Positions 1-7,595 of a stretch of DNA of 52,977 nt are shown piece by piece (positions within the stretch are counted from its first letter, which is position 1; each line of letters begins with the position of its first letter). A program made the position numbers and the translations under genes. The notes under the pieces are model-generated. The model had not been told where the DNA came from. It saw only the letters and a program-made list of their open reading frames with translations, and ran no database searches. The DNA comes from UBA2144 sp043819035. Its GTDB lineage: Bacteria > Patescibacteriota > Gracilibacteria > Peribacterales > Peribacteraceae. The stretch is from the NCBI GenBank assembly GCA_043819035.1, contig JBDRFD010000009.1, forward strand, positions 1 to 52,977, in the 5' to 3' direction.

Positions 1-80
1 TTATCAGATTATTTGTAAGATAAATCTTTATAAGCAGACCGGTGACTTGCGACCTTCGACCTGTGACCTGTGACAAATCC
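1..80. repeat. heptamer repeat (tgtgacc type), cut by window edge
   Basis: From about 40 to 75 the words ttgcgac, cttcgac, ctgtgac, ctgtgac follow each other at a 7-nt period. The same words occur in a longer palindromic array at 45490-45645, so this is a second copy of that family. It lies just downstream of the minus-strand gene ending at 121. A terminator-like role is inferred. Confidence 0.6.
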
Positions 81-120
81 CCCACCCATATACTCCAACA
101 AAAACTCTAATCTCCACTCA

Positions 121-387
121 TCACTCAATCCTCCCAATCCAGCTCGGCCACTCATGGTTCGCAAGTGTGGGAACATACATCGCGCGCTGAGGAGTTACTG
201 ACCTCTTCCCATCTAAGCGTCCAATCCATGCAGGCCACTCTTCTTTTTCCAGAAGCATCGGCATGACTTTTGTGGGAACTCTGTACCCGCCCGTGACATC
301 TTCGATGAAGTACGCCGAAGCGAATGGAGTACTAGCAATCACTGCTGCAAACGATGCAACAGCAACGAGAGAACGTTTAAACATCAT
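121..387 (-). CDS. small secreted protein with two EWPxWIGR motifs
   Basis: An 88-residue protein read from the double ATG at 387/384. An in-frame extension to 441 is possible but would bury the signal peptide. The N-terminus has a typical signal (MFKRSL followed by an Ala/Val-rich core and ASA-Y cleavage site), so the mature protein of about 65 residues is probably exported. The mature part contains EWPAWIGR and, about 28 residues later at the C-terminus, EWPSWIGR. No known family is recognised. The repeated Trp-rich motif suggests a binding or wall-associated peptide, but that is a guess. Confidence 0.55.
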   Translation of the reverse strand: MMFKRSLVAVASFAAVIASTPFASAYFIEDVTGGYRVPTKVMPMLLEKEEWPAWIGRLDGKRSVTPQRAMYVPTLANHEWPSWIGRIE

Positions 388-490
388 AATGTTGTGGGAA
401 GAGATGCGGTAATGGTAAATCTCCTTGTCATCGAAAGCCACATAAATTCAATGATTTTGTGCACTATATCACAACCGGAACTCCCACTAC

Positions 491-877
491 TCACCCCTCC
501 TCCAGCTCAAATTCCCGCTGGCACGTGATGCACCTCTCTGCATATGGAAGTGCATTGAGCCTGGCAAGTGGGATGACTACACCACACGCAACACACTCTC
601 CATAAGTTCCATCCTGTATAAGCTTAATGGCTTCCTCGACTTTTCTTAATTCACGATCTTCAATTTCCACAAGTCTTGATGCCACATCAACTTGTTCTTC
701 CAGCAAATCATCACCTCCCTCAGCAGCGCGCATTTCTTGAAATTCCTTTTCACCACCAGCAAAAGCTTTCCTGATGGCATCTCTTCTATTAATGAGCCGT
801 TTTTGAATTACCTGTAGGTGTGCTGCTCTTGTTTTGACACCCTTGGACGGAGCCGATGGTTTATTTGGCAAAGGCAT
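491..877 (-). CDS. DksA/TraR-type C4 zinc-finger protein
   Basis: A 128-residue protein with a helical, charged N-terminal coiled coil (about residues 20-85) and a C-terminal C4 zinc finger formed by Cys95, Cys98, Cys116 and Cys119 (CVAC...CITC). This is the DksA/TraR layout. Such proteins bind the RNA polymerase secondary channel and modulate initiation; the coiled-coil tip here (GGDDLLEEQVD) keeps an acidic DD pair. It stands alone, upstream of the small secreted protein on the same strand. Family membership is clear; the precise DksA-like function is inferred. Confidence 0.85.
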   Translation of the reverse strand: MPLPNKPSAPSKGVKTRAAHLQVIQKRLINRRDAIRKAFAGGEKEFQEMRAAEGGDDLLEEQVDVASRLVEIEDRELRKVEEAIKLIQDGTYGECVACGVVIPLARLNALPYAERCITCQREFELEEG

Positions 878-1011
878 AAAAACTCAGTGGCGAGGAATAC
901 TATCTGCATTCCAGATATTTACAAATATATTGGCATAAAAAAGGACCCAGCTGCACGATGGCGGCCAAAACCTTGCTTGCCGGCCAAAGCCTTGGCAATG
1001 GCTGGGTGAAG

Positions 1012-1062
1012 GTTAGTTAACTGTTAACTGTTAACTGTTAATTGTTAACTGTTAATTGTTAA
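1012..1062. repeat. heptamer array gttaact/gttaatt
   Basis: About seven consecutive 7-nt words (gttaact x3, gttaatt, gttaact, gttaatt, gttaac). Because gttaac is itself palindromic, the array can fold on itself. The stop codon and last two Asn codons of the minus-strand gene at 1052-2881 lie inside the array, so the repeat forms the end of that gene. Confidence 0.85.
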
Positions 1063-2881
1063 CAAACACCCCATTCTCGATCGCCTTCATGATCGCAAAG
1101 ATCGCATGCTGCGTGTAGTCGATACGCTGTGCATTGTCAGTGATTTTTCCACGGAATCCTCCAATTGCGCGCTTTTGATTCTTGATGTAAAACGCGTTCT
1201 CGGGGATTAATTGTGTGAGGAGTACGAAGCGCGTACCAATCCGAATTGAATCGCGGTATTTTCGGATATGCTCCTCATCACCCATAATCTTCGCAATGGA
1301 ATAGGCATCGTTGATCCCTTCCATGTAAGAAGCAGTGGAATAGCGCGGCTCATTTTTGGGGAAGCCTCCGATGTAATCCAAATGTGAACTCTTTTGAATC
1401 TGATTGTTATCGATAAGCCAGTCATTCATCTCGAAGACAAAGTCTGCCACGCGCGGATCGCGCGTGGCTCGATACAACAGAAGGTACGCTTGCGAATGCC
1501 ACGGGATAAAAGCCGTATTCTTGTTCCCTCTCCAGTATTTCATGTAGTACGGGAAGGCTTTCTGAACCGATTGTAAGTAGCGCTCGTCACCAGTTGCATC
1601 ATAAAGCTGCATAAGCGCGTACATTGCCTCACCGGGATAGAAATCTGTCCCCGAATTGCGATCAGATTCGAAGTATGTGTTGTAGGACCCGTCCTTTTGT
1701 TGTTGCGACAATATACCATCCGCCAAAATGCGCATCCATTTGTCAGCAAGCGGATACTCGGGTGCGTGCAAAAGCGTAAGGATCATGAAAGCGTTGTATG
1801 CCAACTTTGCGTCACCATCAACATTAATGAAACAGTAACTGTCATTGCATTCCATTTCCTTTACGTATCTATCCAGTGTTGCATGAACTAAGGGAGTGAG
1901 AGACTCATCGTTAATAACGTTGCGCAAGACTGCCACAGACCACACCGTAGCAATCTGCCGGACGTGATTGTTATCAGAAGAGTACTTATCATCACTTGGC
2001 TCATACTGATACTCAAGCATCCCATTCTCGTCCGTATTGTTTCTGAACCAATCGGCTGCCAACTCGATCCTGTCACGCAGAAGAACATTATCAATCGCAT
2101 CCGCGTTCAGAAGTGTGTTGTATCGGTAGAGATCCACCACGTCCCCTTCCCGATCTCCCGTAAACGAAAGCGTATCGTACTTCGAAATCTCTACCGAAGG
2201 ATCCCTGTAACAGTCTTCATCCAGTTTTGCCTTTAGGCACAATCGTTCCAATGTCTTCTTTAGTGAATAATTTTTGCTGATAGGTACCGATTCTTTGAAG
2301 TACGCACGTTTGCTCCCCTTGGAAACTTCAATGGCATGGATGCCAAGTTCGATCTGACTCCCGAGTTCTTCAATTGTTGTACCTTGTACCGGTTGTTTTC
2401 GGAAGAAAATACTAAAACTGATGTCCGCATCTTCAACTTCTGCCTTTTTGAATACACCACCGAAGCGCTCATCATCGATACAGTCTTCCACAGCTTCCCC
2501 GATATCCAGACGGGTTCGTGCAGTATCATCCTCATCTGCAGATCCGCTCTGACAGCAACGAATTGTGTTGTCAGAAAGGAGTGTAATATAAATCTTGTCG
2601 TACCCTTCGACCTCAGGAACATTCTTGGGGGAAACAAACGGTCTGCCGAAGTGTGATTCCAGAGTGGCATACGCGTGCTGCATCATGAGTTGCTTATCCT
2701 CATAAGGAATCGTATCTTCTCCCACTCTTTGGAACAAAGACGCACTCGAGTGTGCCTCTTGCGAAGACGGTGCATCGGGAGTGGATGTTGTTTTGTTGGA
2801 TGCAAAAAAAGCGGCCAGAGAAATAATGCTAAGACCGATCATGACAACAGCAATGGGGTGTGCTCGGAGTGAACGAAGCAT
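1052..2881 (-). CDS. membrane-anchored AMMECR1-like plus alpha/alpha-barrel protein
   Basis: A 609-residue protein with one N-terminal membrane segment (about residues 9-28) and a Ser/Thr-rich linker. Residues about 65-260 look like an AMMECR1 domain: an RCCQ stretch where the family has its R-G-C loop, then DERF, then a region reading ELGSQIELGIHAI, and a KAKLDEDCY block near its end. Residues about 265-609 are helical hairpins (AADWFRNNTDENG, MYALMQLYDATGDERY, HSQAYLLLYRATRDPR) typical of alpha/alpha six-hairpin folds found in glycosidases and epimerases. The start ATG has AGAGGA a few bases upstream. The barrel part suggests a surface carbohydrate-active role, but no catalytic residue can be assigned with confidence. 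Confidence 0.55.
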   Translation of the reverse strand: MLRSLRAHPIAVVMIGLSIISLAAFFASNKTTSTPDAPSSQEAHSSASLFQRVGEDTIPYEDKQLMMQHAYATLESHFGRPFVSPKNVPEVEGYDKIYITLLSDNTIRCCQSGSADEDDTARTRLDIGEAVEDCIDDERFGGVFKKAEVEDADISFSIFFRKQPVQGTTIEELGSQIELGIHAIEVSKGSKRAYFKESVPISKNYSLKKTLERLCLKAKLDEDCYRDPSVEISKYDTLSFTGDREGDVVDLYRYNTLLNADAIDNVLLRDRIELAADWFRNNTDENGMLEYQYEPSDDKYSSDNNHVRQIATVWSVAVLRNVINDESLTPLVHATLDRYVKEMECNDSYCFINVDGDAKLAYNAFMILTLLHAPEYPLADKWMRILADGILSQQQKDGSYNTYFESDRNSGTDFYPGEAMYALMQLYDATGDERYLQSVQKAFPYYMKYWRGNKNTAFIPWHSQAYLLLYRATRDPRVADFVFEMNDWLIDNNQIQKSSHLDYIGGFPKNEPRYSTASYMEGINDAYSIAKIMGDEEHIRKYRDSIRIGTRFVLLTQLIPENAFYIKNQKRAIGGFRGKITDNAQRIDYTQHAIFAIMKAIENGVFVNN

Positions 2882-2953
2882 ATTGTCCTCTATTAAAGCA
2901 AAATACTCGCAAGAAAGAAACTTGAAATAGGAAGAGGCTGATATACTTGTGCT

Positions 2954-3223
2954 ATGTCAGATCGTTTCAACACCAATGTGTGCAGAGAAAATGGTGGGAA
3001 TCACGACATTGATTTTGCGCGATTTCAGCCTTCAAATGCGGAGCGTCGCAAAAATGTGGAGGGGCAGGCGGAGGGGGTCATTTTTGCAGCGAAGCATTTG
3101 ATAAGGCTGATTCGCTCAAAATCACGGAGCGAAACTTTTTTTGATTCTTTTTTTGGTTACAAAAAAAGAATAGGCTTTGGAAATAATGTACATGCTCTAC
3201 CTCTCCCCTATTCTTTACAGTGA
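2954..3223 (+). CDS. small ORF overlapping the hydrolase start
   Basis: An 89-residue frame whose TGA stop overlaps the GTG start of the next gene (GTGA at 3220-3223), the arrangement of translationally coupled genes. TATACT lies 6 nt upstream of its ATG, so it could be read from a leaderless transcript. The product is basic and unlike any family I recognise. Its second half runs through an AT-rich hairpin (3143-3172), which weakens the case. It may be a leader peptide or a chance frame. Confidence 0.35.
   Translation: MSDRFNTNVCRENGGNHDIDFARFQPSNAERRKNVEGQAEGVIFAAKHLIRLIRSKSRSETFFDSFFGYKKRIGFGNNVHALPLPYSLQ
3143..3172. repeat. perfect poly-pyrimidine/poly-purine hairpin
   Basis: attctttttttg, a short loop, then caaaaaaagaat: a perfect 12-bp inverted repeat. 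A closely similar hairpin occurs at 21609-21650. It can act as a weak bidirectional terminator; here it lies inside the short frame preceding the hydrolase. Confidence 0.7.
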
Positions 3224-3948
3224 ATACGATTCTCCTTTGTTTACACGGCTGGGGCGGCTCAAAAGAATCGTTCACAGAGCTGCTTCGTGAGCTCGAAGGA
3301 ACTGACATTCAAATACTCACCCCAGACCTTCCAGGTTTCGGAACTGAACCAGAACCCGATCGCCCTTGGACAGTTGATGATTATGCACAGTGGGTAGAGG
3401 AATGGACCAAGAATAAATCAAGTCAAATGTTAAATGTTAACTGTCAACTGTTGCTTTTAGGCCATTCTCATGGCGGCCGCATCGCCATCAAACTAGCAAC
3501 CAGAGGAAATATGAAAATTGATCATCTCTATCTCTGCGCAGCAGCTGGCATCAAGAGCAAGAAAACTGTTAAACGATCAATAGGACTAACATTCGCCAAA
3601 GTCGGAAATTCAATCCTCTCCATCCCTGGATTACATCTACTCAAACCAATCGGAAGAAAAGTTCTTTACAAGGCATTACGCGTGCACGACTACGAACACG
3701 CCTCCCCGCTCATGCAGCAGACAATGCAGAACGTGACGAAGGAAGACTTGCGTCCCTTGCTATCAAACATTACCGTTCCAACCGACATCTTCTGGGGAGA
3801 AGAAGACACGATGACGCCGATTGAAGATGCACACATCATGCAAGAAGAAATTCAAGGAAGCTCCCTGCATACCTATCCAGGAGTACGTCACCGTGTGCAT
3901 AGGGATAGAGCAAAAGAGATTGCGCGAGTTATTCAGAATACCCTATGA
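3220..3948 (+). CDS. alpha/beta hydrolase
   Basis: A 242-residue alpha/beta-hydrolase of the MhpC/esterase type, read from a GTG start overlapping the upstream stop. The oxyanion-hole HGWGG is at residues 9-13, the nucleophile Ser83 lies in GHSHG, the acid is in FWGEEDTMTP (about 190-200), and the catalytic His is in GVRHRVHRDR near the C-terminus, so the triad looks complete. The substrate is unknown. Residues about 69-77 (QMLNVNCQL) are encoded by a heptamer array immediately before the beta-strand that leads to the nucleophile, an apparent in-frame insertion. A decayed copy of its C-terminus follows at 4173-4262. Confidence 0.85.
   Translation: MNTILLCLHGWGGSKESFTELLRELEGTDIQILTPDLPGFGTEPEPDRPWTVDDYAQWVEEWTKNKSSQMLNVNCQLLLLGHSHGGRIAIKLATRGNMKIDHLYLCAAAGIKSKKTVKRSIGLTFAKVGNSILSIPGLHLLKPIGRKVLYKALRVHDYEHASPLMQQTMQNVTKEDLRPLLSNITVPTDIFWGEEDTMTPIEDAHIMQEEIQGSSLHTYPGVRHRVHRDRAKEIARVIQNTL
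3424..3453. repeat. intragenic heptamer array in the hydrolase gene
   Basis: The words gttaaat, gttaact, gtcaact, gttgctt follow at 7-nt spacing inside the hydrolase gene and encode LNVNCQLL. The same word family makes the intergenic arrays at 1012 and 25107 and the FemAB insertion at 7829. Confidence 0.75.
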
Positions 3949-4172
3949 GATTATATTGTCTCATATCGAGTTTGCTACCTCCTAAATGAAGATTATAAAA
4001 GAGGCATGAACATCATCACATATACGAAAAACATCGATGCAAGGATAAACCCTGAAACGACATCCCTAAGATTGAAATCTTTTTCCATTTGGAATTGGAT
4101 AAGAAAATAAATCTTATTATTATGCCTTAATTCCCCACATATTACAATAACCAACCACTTGCAATATTATAA
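3949..4172. other. gene-free AT-rich stretch
   Basis: Between the hydrolase gene and its decayed copy there is no credible coding frame. The stretch probably held the rest of the duplicated hydrolase, but I could not trace it by eye. Confidence 0.4.
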
Positions 4173-4262
4173 ATTTGTCCTTTAGTATGTCATCGTGTCC
4201 ACAGGGGTAAGGCCAGAGAGATTGCTGAGGTTATTAGAAAATCTGAACCGCAGATTTCTTGA
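4173..4262 (+). pseudogene. remnant of a duplicated alpha/beta hydrolase C-terminus
   Basis: The frame ending with TGA at 4260-4262 reads HRVHRGKAREIAEVI from 4191. The end of the intact hydrolase gene reads HRVHRDRAKEIARVI (about 3895-3942). The match covers the catalytic His region and the last helix. A stop (TAA at 4170-4172) closes the frame upstream, so only about 29 codons survive. The DNA differs at many third positions, so the duplication is old or the fragment comes from a diverged paralogue. No start codon or translation signal is present. Confidence 0.75.
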
Positions 4263-4405
4263 ACATACGGTTGTTCTAATTTATCTATCATCTTCGATAT
4301 CTGCCTGCCCTTTTGAAGTCCAGCCTGCCCCTCGTAACCAAGAGGCGAAGTGGGGAGGCAAAGGAGGGCGTCATCTGCGCTATCTGCGGTTCAGAAATCA
4401 TAAGC

Positions 4406-4411
4406 TACAAT
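4406..4411 (+). promoter_or_regulatory. -10-like TACAAT, leaderless start of the MurF-like gene
   Basis: TACAAT ends 7 nt before the ATG at 4419. Transcription starting about 7 nt after the hexamer would begin at the start codon. No Shine-Dalgarno is visible. Confidence 0.45.
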
Positions 4412-4418
4412 ATCCCAC

Positions 4419-5957
4419 ATGAACCCCACCTTCCTCGCCCTCCTCACTACTGCGGCCTCTCTTTCTCCACTCATTACATTTGCCTCACTCTGGCAGATCA
4501 AGGAGTGGCGCACCGATCGTTTGCGTGAACATCTAAGAAGTGAAGGACTACTCAGACAACTATTCGGAATTCTGAGACCTGCCACCCTTGGTTTCTTTGG
4601 ATTCCTTGGTTTCCTTGGATTCCTTTCCAGGGACTTGTGGCCCATCGCAACACTTGCCGGTTACCTCGCTCTCAGCGCAATCCAAATCATCCTCCATCGA
4701 CATCCCAAACCTGTCTGGACGAAGAAAGCAATGACGCTTGTCACAACGGCACTATTACTCACATTCCTCACAACGATCTCCTACAAGCTGCAAGCTGCAA
4801 GTTTTCAATTAGTTGTGACTCCTCTTCTTCAACCCTTCTATCTTTTTATAGCTTGGATCTTGTGGTCACCAACTGATAAGTACCTCAAAGCACGCATAAT
4901 GTACCGGGCACAAAAACTTCGCATGGATCGCCCCGAATTGAATGTCATCGGAATCACAGGAAGTGTGGGAAAGAGTACAACCAAAGAGCTCCTGGCGCAC
5001 ATTTTGGAAGAGAAGCACCCACTCACCACACCCGATCACGTGAACACAGAAATGGGTGTATCACAGTGGTTACTCAGCACATTACCAAAAAATCCTGAAG
5101 CAGAAATACTCATTGTAGAAATGGGCGCCTATCAATCGGGTGAAATCGCACTCCTCTGCTCTATCACTCAGCCAACCATGGGTGTGGTGACCTTCATTGG
5201 TACACAACACATTGCCCTCTTTGGTTCACAGGAGGAACTATGCCAGGCAAAAGGTGAGCTGGTCGCTGCCCTACCGGATAATGGCTCCGCATTTCTTAAT
5301 AGTGACAGCGCGTTATGCAATGATCTCAAAGAACTCTGTGCGTGTCCGATCACCACTATCGGAACTGGCGGCGTTTCAGACATCGAGGCGTTTGATATTG
5401 AAGAAACTCCAAACGGTATTCAATTCCGCCTCAGTTCTACCTCCTTTTTTGTTCCTCTCCACGGAACCCATAACGTAACAAACGTCCTCTTGGCCATCGC
5501 TGTTGCAGAAAAACTTGGCATGGATCGATCAGCTATTGCACAGAAGTTGAAAAGTTACCGTCCCGCCCTCCATACCTTCTCCGTGCGTGAAGAGAGAGGA
5601 GTGACGATTCTCGACGATACGAACAACGCAAGTCAGGCGAGTTTCAAGGCGGCACTCGCGTGGGCCAAATCTCAACCTGCAGAGAATAAGATTCTTCTGA
5701 CGAGTGGCTTAATAGAGCTCGGCGATGCTCAGGATCGCACACACACAGAACTCGGTACACTCTCGGCGGGAATCTTTGACCGTGTCGTTTTTACACACAG
5801 AAAAAGTGCTCGCAGTTTCGCACGTGGCTATGGCCAGGACATCGAAATCTTTACAAAGTACTCAGAAAAAGTAGATCCGGATTCACTTTTGGTCTGCGTT
5901 GGAAGAATGTCCACGAGCATTATCGAGAAACTACTTCCCAAAATTTCTGAACCTTGA
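4419..5957 (+). CDS. membrane-anchored Mur ligase (MurF-like)
   Basis: A 512-residue Mur-ligase family protein. Residues 1-150 carry about four membrane segments, an extension absent from soluble MurF. The ATP site is GITGSVGKSTTKE near residue 178, followed by TEMGVSQWLL, VEMGAYQSGEI and TFIGTQHIALFGS, which match the MurF/MurT-type central domain; a C-terminal domain has LDDTNNASQASF. It should add an amino-acid or dipeptide unit to a muropeptide or related precursor at the membrane. Aminotransferase and FemAB genes follow, supporting an envelope role. Two repeat tracts are embedded: FFGFLGFLGFLS (9-nt words, about 4593-4632) and YKLQAAS (heptamers, about 4783-4803). Substrate is not determinable. 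Confidence 0.8.
   Translation: MNPTFLALLTTAASLSPLITFASLWQIKEWRTDRLREHLRSEGLLRQLFGILRPATLGFFGFLGFLGFLSRDLWPIATLAGYLALSAIQIILHRHPKPVWTKKAMTLVTTALLLTFLTTISYKLQAASFQLVVTPLLQPFYLFIAWILWSPTDKYLKARIMYRAQKLRMDRPELNVIGITGSVGKSTTKELLAHILEEKHPLTTPDHVNTEMGVSQWLLSTLPKNPEAEILIVEMGAYQSGEIALLCSITQPTMGVVTFIGTQHIALFGSQEELCQAKGELVAALPDNGSAFLNSDSALCNDLKELCACPITTIGTGGVSDIEAFDIEETPNGIQFRLSSTSFFVPLHGTHNVTNVLLAIAVAEKLGMDRSAIAQKLKSYRPALHTFSVREERGVTILDDTNNASQASFKAALAWAKSQPAENKILLTSGLIELGDAQDRTHTELGTLSAGIFDRVVFTHRKSARSFARGYGQDIEIFTKYSEKVDPDSLLVCVGRMSTSIIEKLLPKISEP
4593..4632. repeat. intragenic 9-nt word repeat
   Basis: Units of ggtttcttt / ggattcctt / ggtttcctt / ggattcctt in tandem, encoding the Phe-Leu-Gly-rich FFGFLGFLGFLS in the membrane domain of the MurF-like protein. 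The same words make the intergenic palindromes at 19040-19153 and 33206-33304. Confidence 0.8.
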
Positions 5958-6051
5958 TTCACACGATTAAAAAGATTACTTGATGAATCCTGTCCATCCA
6001 GTAATCATGTAAATCATGGTTCAGACAACAAATGGATCACTAATCATTACA

Positions 6052-7287
6052 ATGCCTATCCTTCCCATCCACCACACTTTCGCCCCGCACATCGATGCAC
6101 GATATGTGCTACGAACACTCACAATCCTCCTCGCACCATGTAAATGGCGTTCGGGAAAGAGTAAGAAAATCCTTTCGCAAGAACTGAAGCAAAGACTCAG
6201 TGCAGATGTCTATCTCTTTTCCTCCGGACGTGAAGCGCTATGCACACTATTGCGCGCACTTAAGCTCAATAACGGCGAAGAAGTAGTCGTACAAAGCTAT
6301 ACCTGTGTAGCTGTACCCAATGCAATCCATTCCGCAGGCGGTGTGCCGATCTACGCCGACATTGATCGTGAAACGTTGAACCTAACCTCAGAGACTGTTG
6401 AAGAAAAAATTACCCAGCATACCAAGGCAGTCATCTGCCAGCACACATTCGGCATTCCCTCTCCAACCAGTGAGCTCAGAGAGCTTTGTGACAGACACGG
6501 TCTCCTTCTGATTGAAGACTGTGCGCACATAATCCCTGATCAACAAGGACCTGAATCGATCGGACAGCACGGTGACTTCGTCTTCTACAGTTTCGGGCGT
6601 GATAAAGCCGTTTCCGGTATTACCGGTGGTGTCCTCCTCTCCAGAAAGAGCGATATTTCCCTGAAACTCAACGAGGAAATCAAACGAGCAGTTCCTTTCA
6701 GTCACTTCACCATTCTGCGATATCTCACCTATCCGCTCGTGTACTTCATTGCACGACCATTCTATGGGCTCTTCCTCGGAAAAGCATTTTTGTATCTCTT
6801 AAAGAAGCTTAAATGGATGGTTCCGGTGCTGACCATACAAGAAAAAGAGGGGCATCAGTCCCCCATTACTCATCAACTTCCTAACGCTTTAGCATTTTTG
6901 GTGATCGGGCAATTTAAACGTTTAAATATTATTAATGATCATCGACGAAAGCTGACGAAATTCTACTTAGAAGAAGGAACAAAACACAACTGGCCACTTC
7001 TTGCCGGAATCACATCCGACCTTCCGCTCCAGAAGTTCCCTCTCTTCGTCCGCAATGCAGGAGACATTCGCAGGCAGCTCAAGAAAAAAAATATTCATCT
7101 TGACGATGGCTGGACCGGCTGCGTGGTCTGCCCTGCAACTATCGACCTCGATCCGACGAATTACGTTCCTGGGAGTGACCCAGAAGCAGAAGCTGCTTGT
7201 GAGCTGATACTGTCGCTGCCTACACATCCGACGATGACTCTGAGACAAGCTCGAGAAATGTCTAGACAACTTAACAAGCTCTTGTAG
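6052..7287 (+). CDS. DegT/DnrJ/EryC1/StrS family aminotransferase
   Basis: A PLP-dependent fold-type I aminotransferase of the sugar-aminotransferase group, 411 residues from ATG 6052 (6016 is an alternative in-frame start). Visible elements: SSGREALCTLLRAL (cofactor phosphate side), VVVQSYTCVAVPNAI, the Asp-containing LLIEDCAH, and SFGRDK-AVSGITGG, whose Lys should form the Schiff base. These enzymes transaminate keto-sugars for glycans; here the gene sits between a Mur ligase and a FemAB protein, so a surface-glycan or wall-precursor substrate is likely. No partner dehydrogenase is nearby. Confidence 0.85.
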   Translation: MPILPIHHTFAPHIDARYVLRTLTILLAPCKWRSGKSKKILSQELKQRLSADVYLFSSGREALCTLLRALKLNNGEEVVVQSYTCVAVPNAIHSAGGVPIYADIDRETLNLTSETVEEKITQHTKAVICQHTFGIPSPTSELRELCDRHGLLLIEDCAHIIPDQQGPESIGQHGDFVFYSFGRDKAVSGITGGVLLSRKSDISLKLNEEIKRAVPFSHFTILRYLTYPLVYFIARPFYGLFLGKAFLYLLKKLKWMVPVLTIQEKEGHQSPITHQLPNALAFLVIGQFKRLNIINDHRRKLTKFYLEEGTKHNWPLLAGITSDLPLQKFPLFVRNAGDIRRQLKKKNIHLDDGWTGCVVCPATIDLDPTNYVPGSDPEAEAACELILSLPTHPTMTLRQAREMSRQLNKLL

Positions 7288-7312
7288 AATCTAGGTTCTT
7301 AAAGACGCATCA

Positions 7313-7585
7313 ATGCTAATTCCAAATCAACCATCTTTGGCTGAAATTGCTGCTATTGTTGATGGAATGGCAATATTAAACAAAGATTGTATGCGAGAAC
7401 CTAGTGGAACAGTGAATCGAACAATACAAATGGGTCAGAAGCTAGCCATAAACCAATTAAGAAAGTGCTTAGTATCCAAACTAGGCTTAAGTAGAGACGT
7501 AGATCAGGCAGAGGCTATCTGTTATCTAATGCACGCATTAGAAGCTTTAGAATCACCTTCCTTACTTGAGGTATCCATAAGGTAA
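7313..7585 (+). CDS. hypothetical protein, 90 aa
   Basis: A soluble, mainly helical 90-residue protein with no recognisable motif, between the aminotransferase (25 nt upstream) and the FemAB gene (10 nt downstream), all on the same strand. The tight spacing suggests co-transcription. Base composition is more AT-rich than its neighbours. Confidence 0.5.
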   Translation: MLIPNQPSLAEIAAIVDGMAILNKDCMREPSGTVNRTIQMGQKLAINQLRKCLVSKLGLSRDVDQAEAICYLMHALEALESPSLLEVSIR

Positions 7586-7595
7586 GATACTTCCA

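Noticed and set aside
1012..1062. CRISPR-like tandem repeat
   Set aside because: Units are only 7 nt and have no spacers; the same applies to the other arrays. No cas gene is present.
2260..2670. 136-codon minus-strand frame inside the AMMECR1-like gene
   Set aside because: A shadow in another frame of a gene with clear domain signals.
3220..5957. UGA recoded as glycine (as in some CPR lineages)
   Set aside because: UGA ends many intact genes at the expected family length, and glycine tRNAs read only GGN codons; no tRNA with UCA anticodon is seen.
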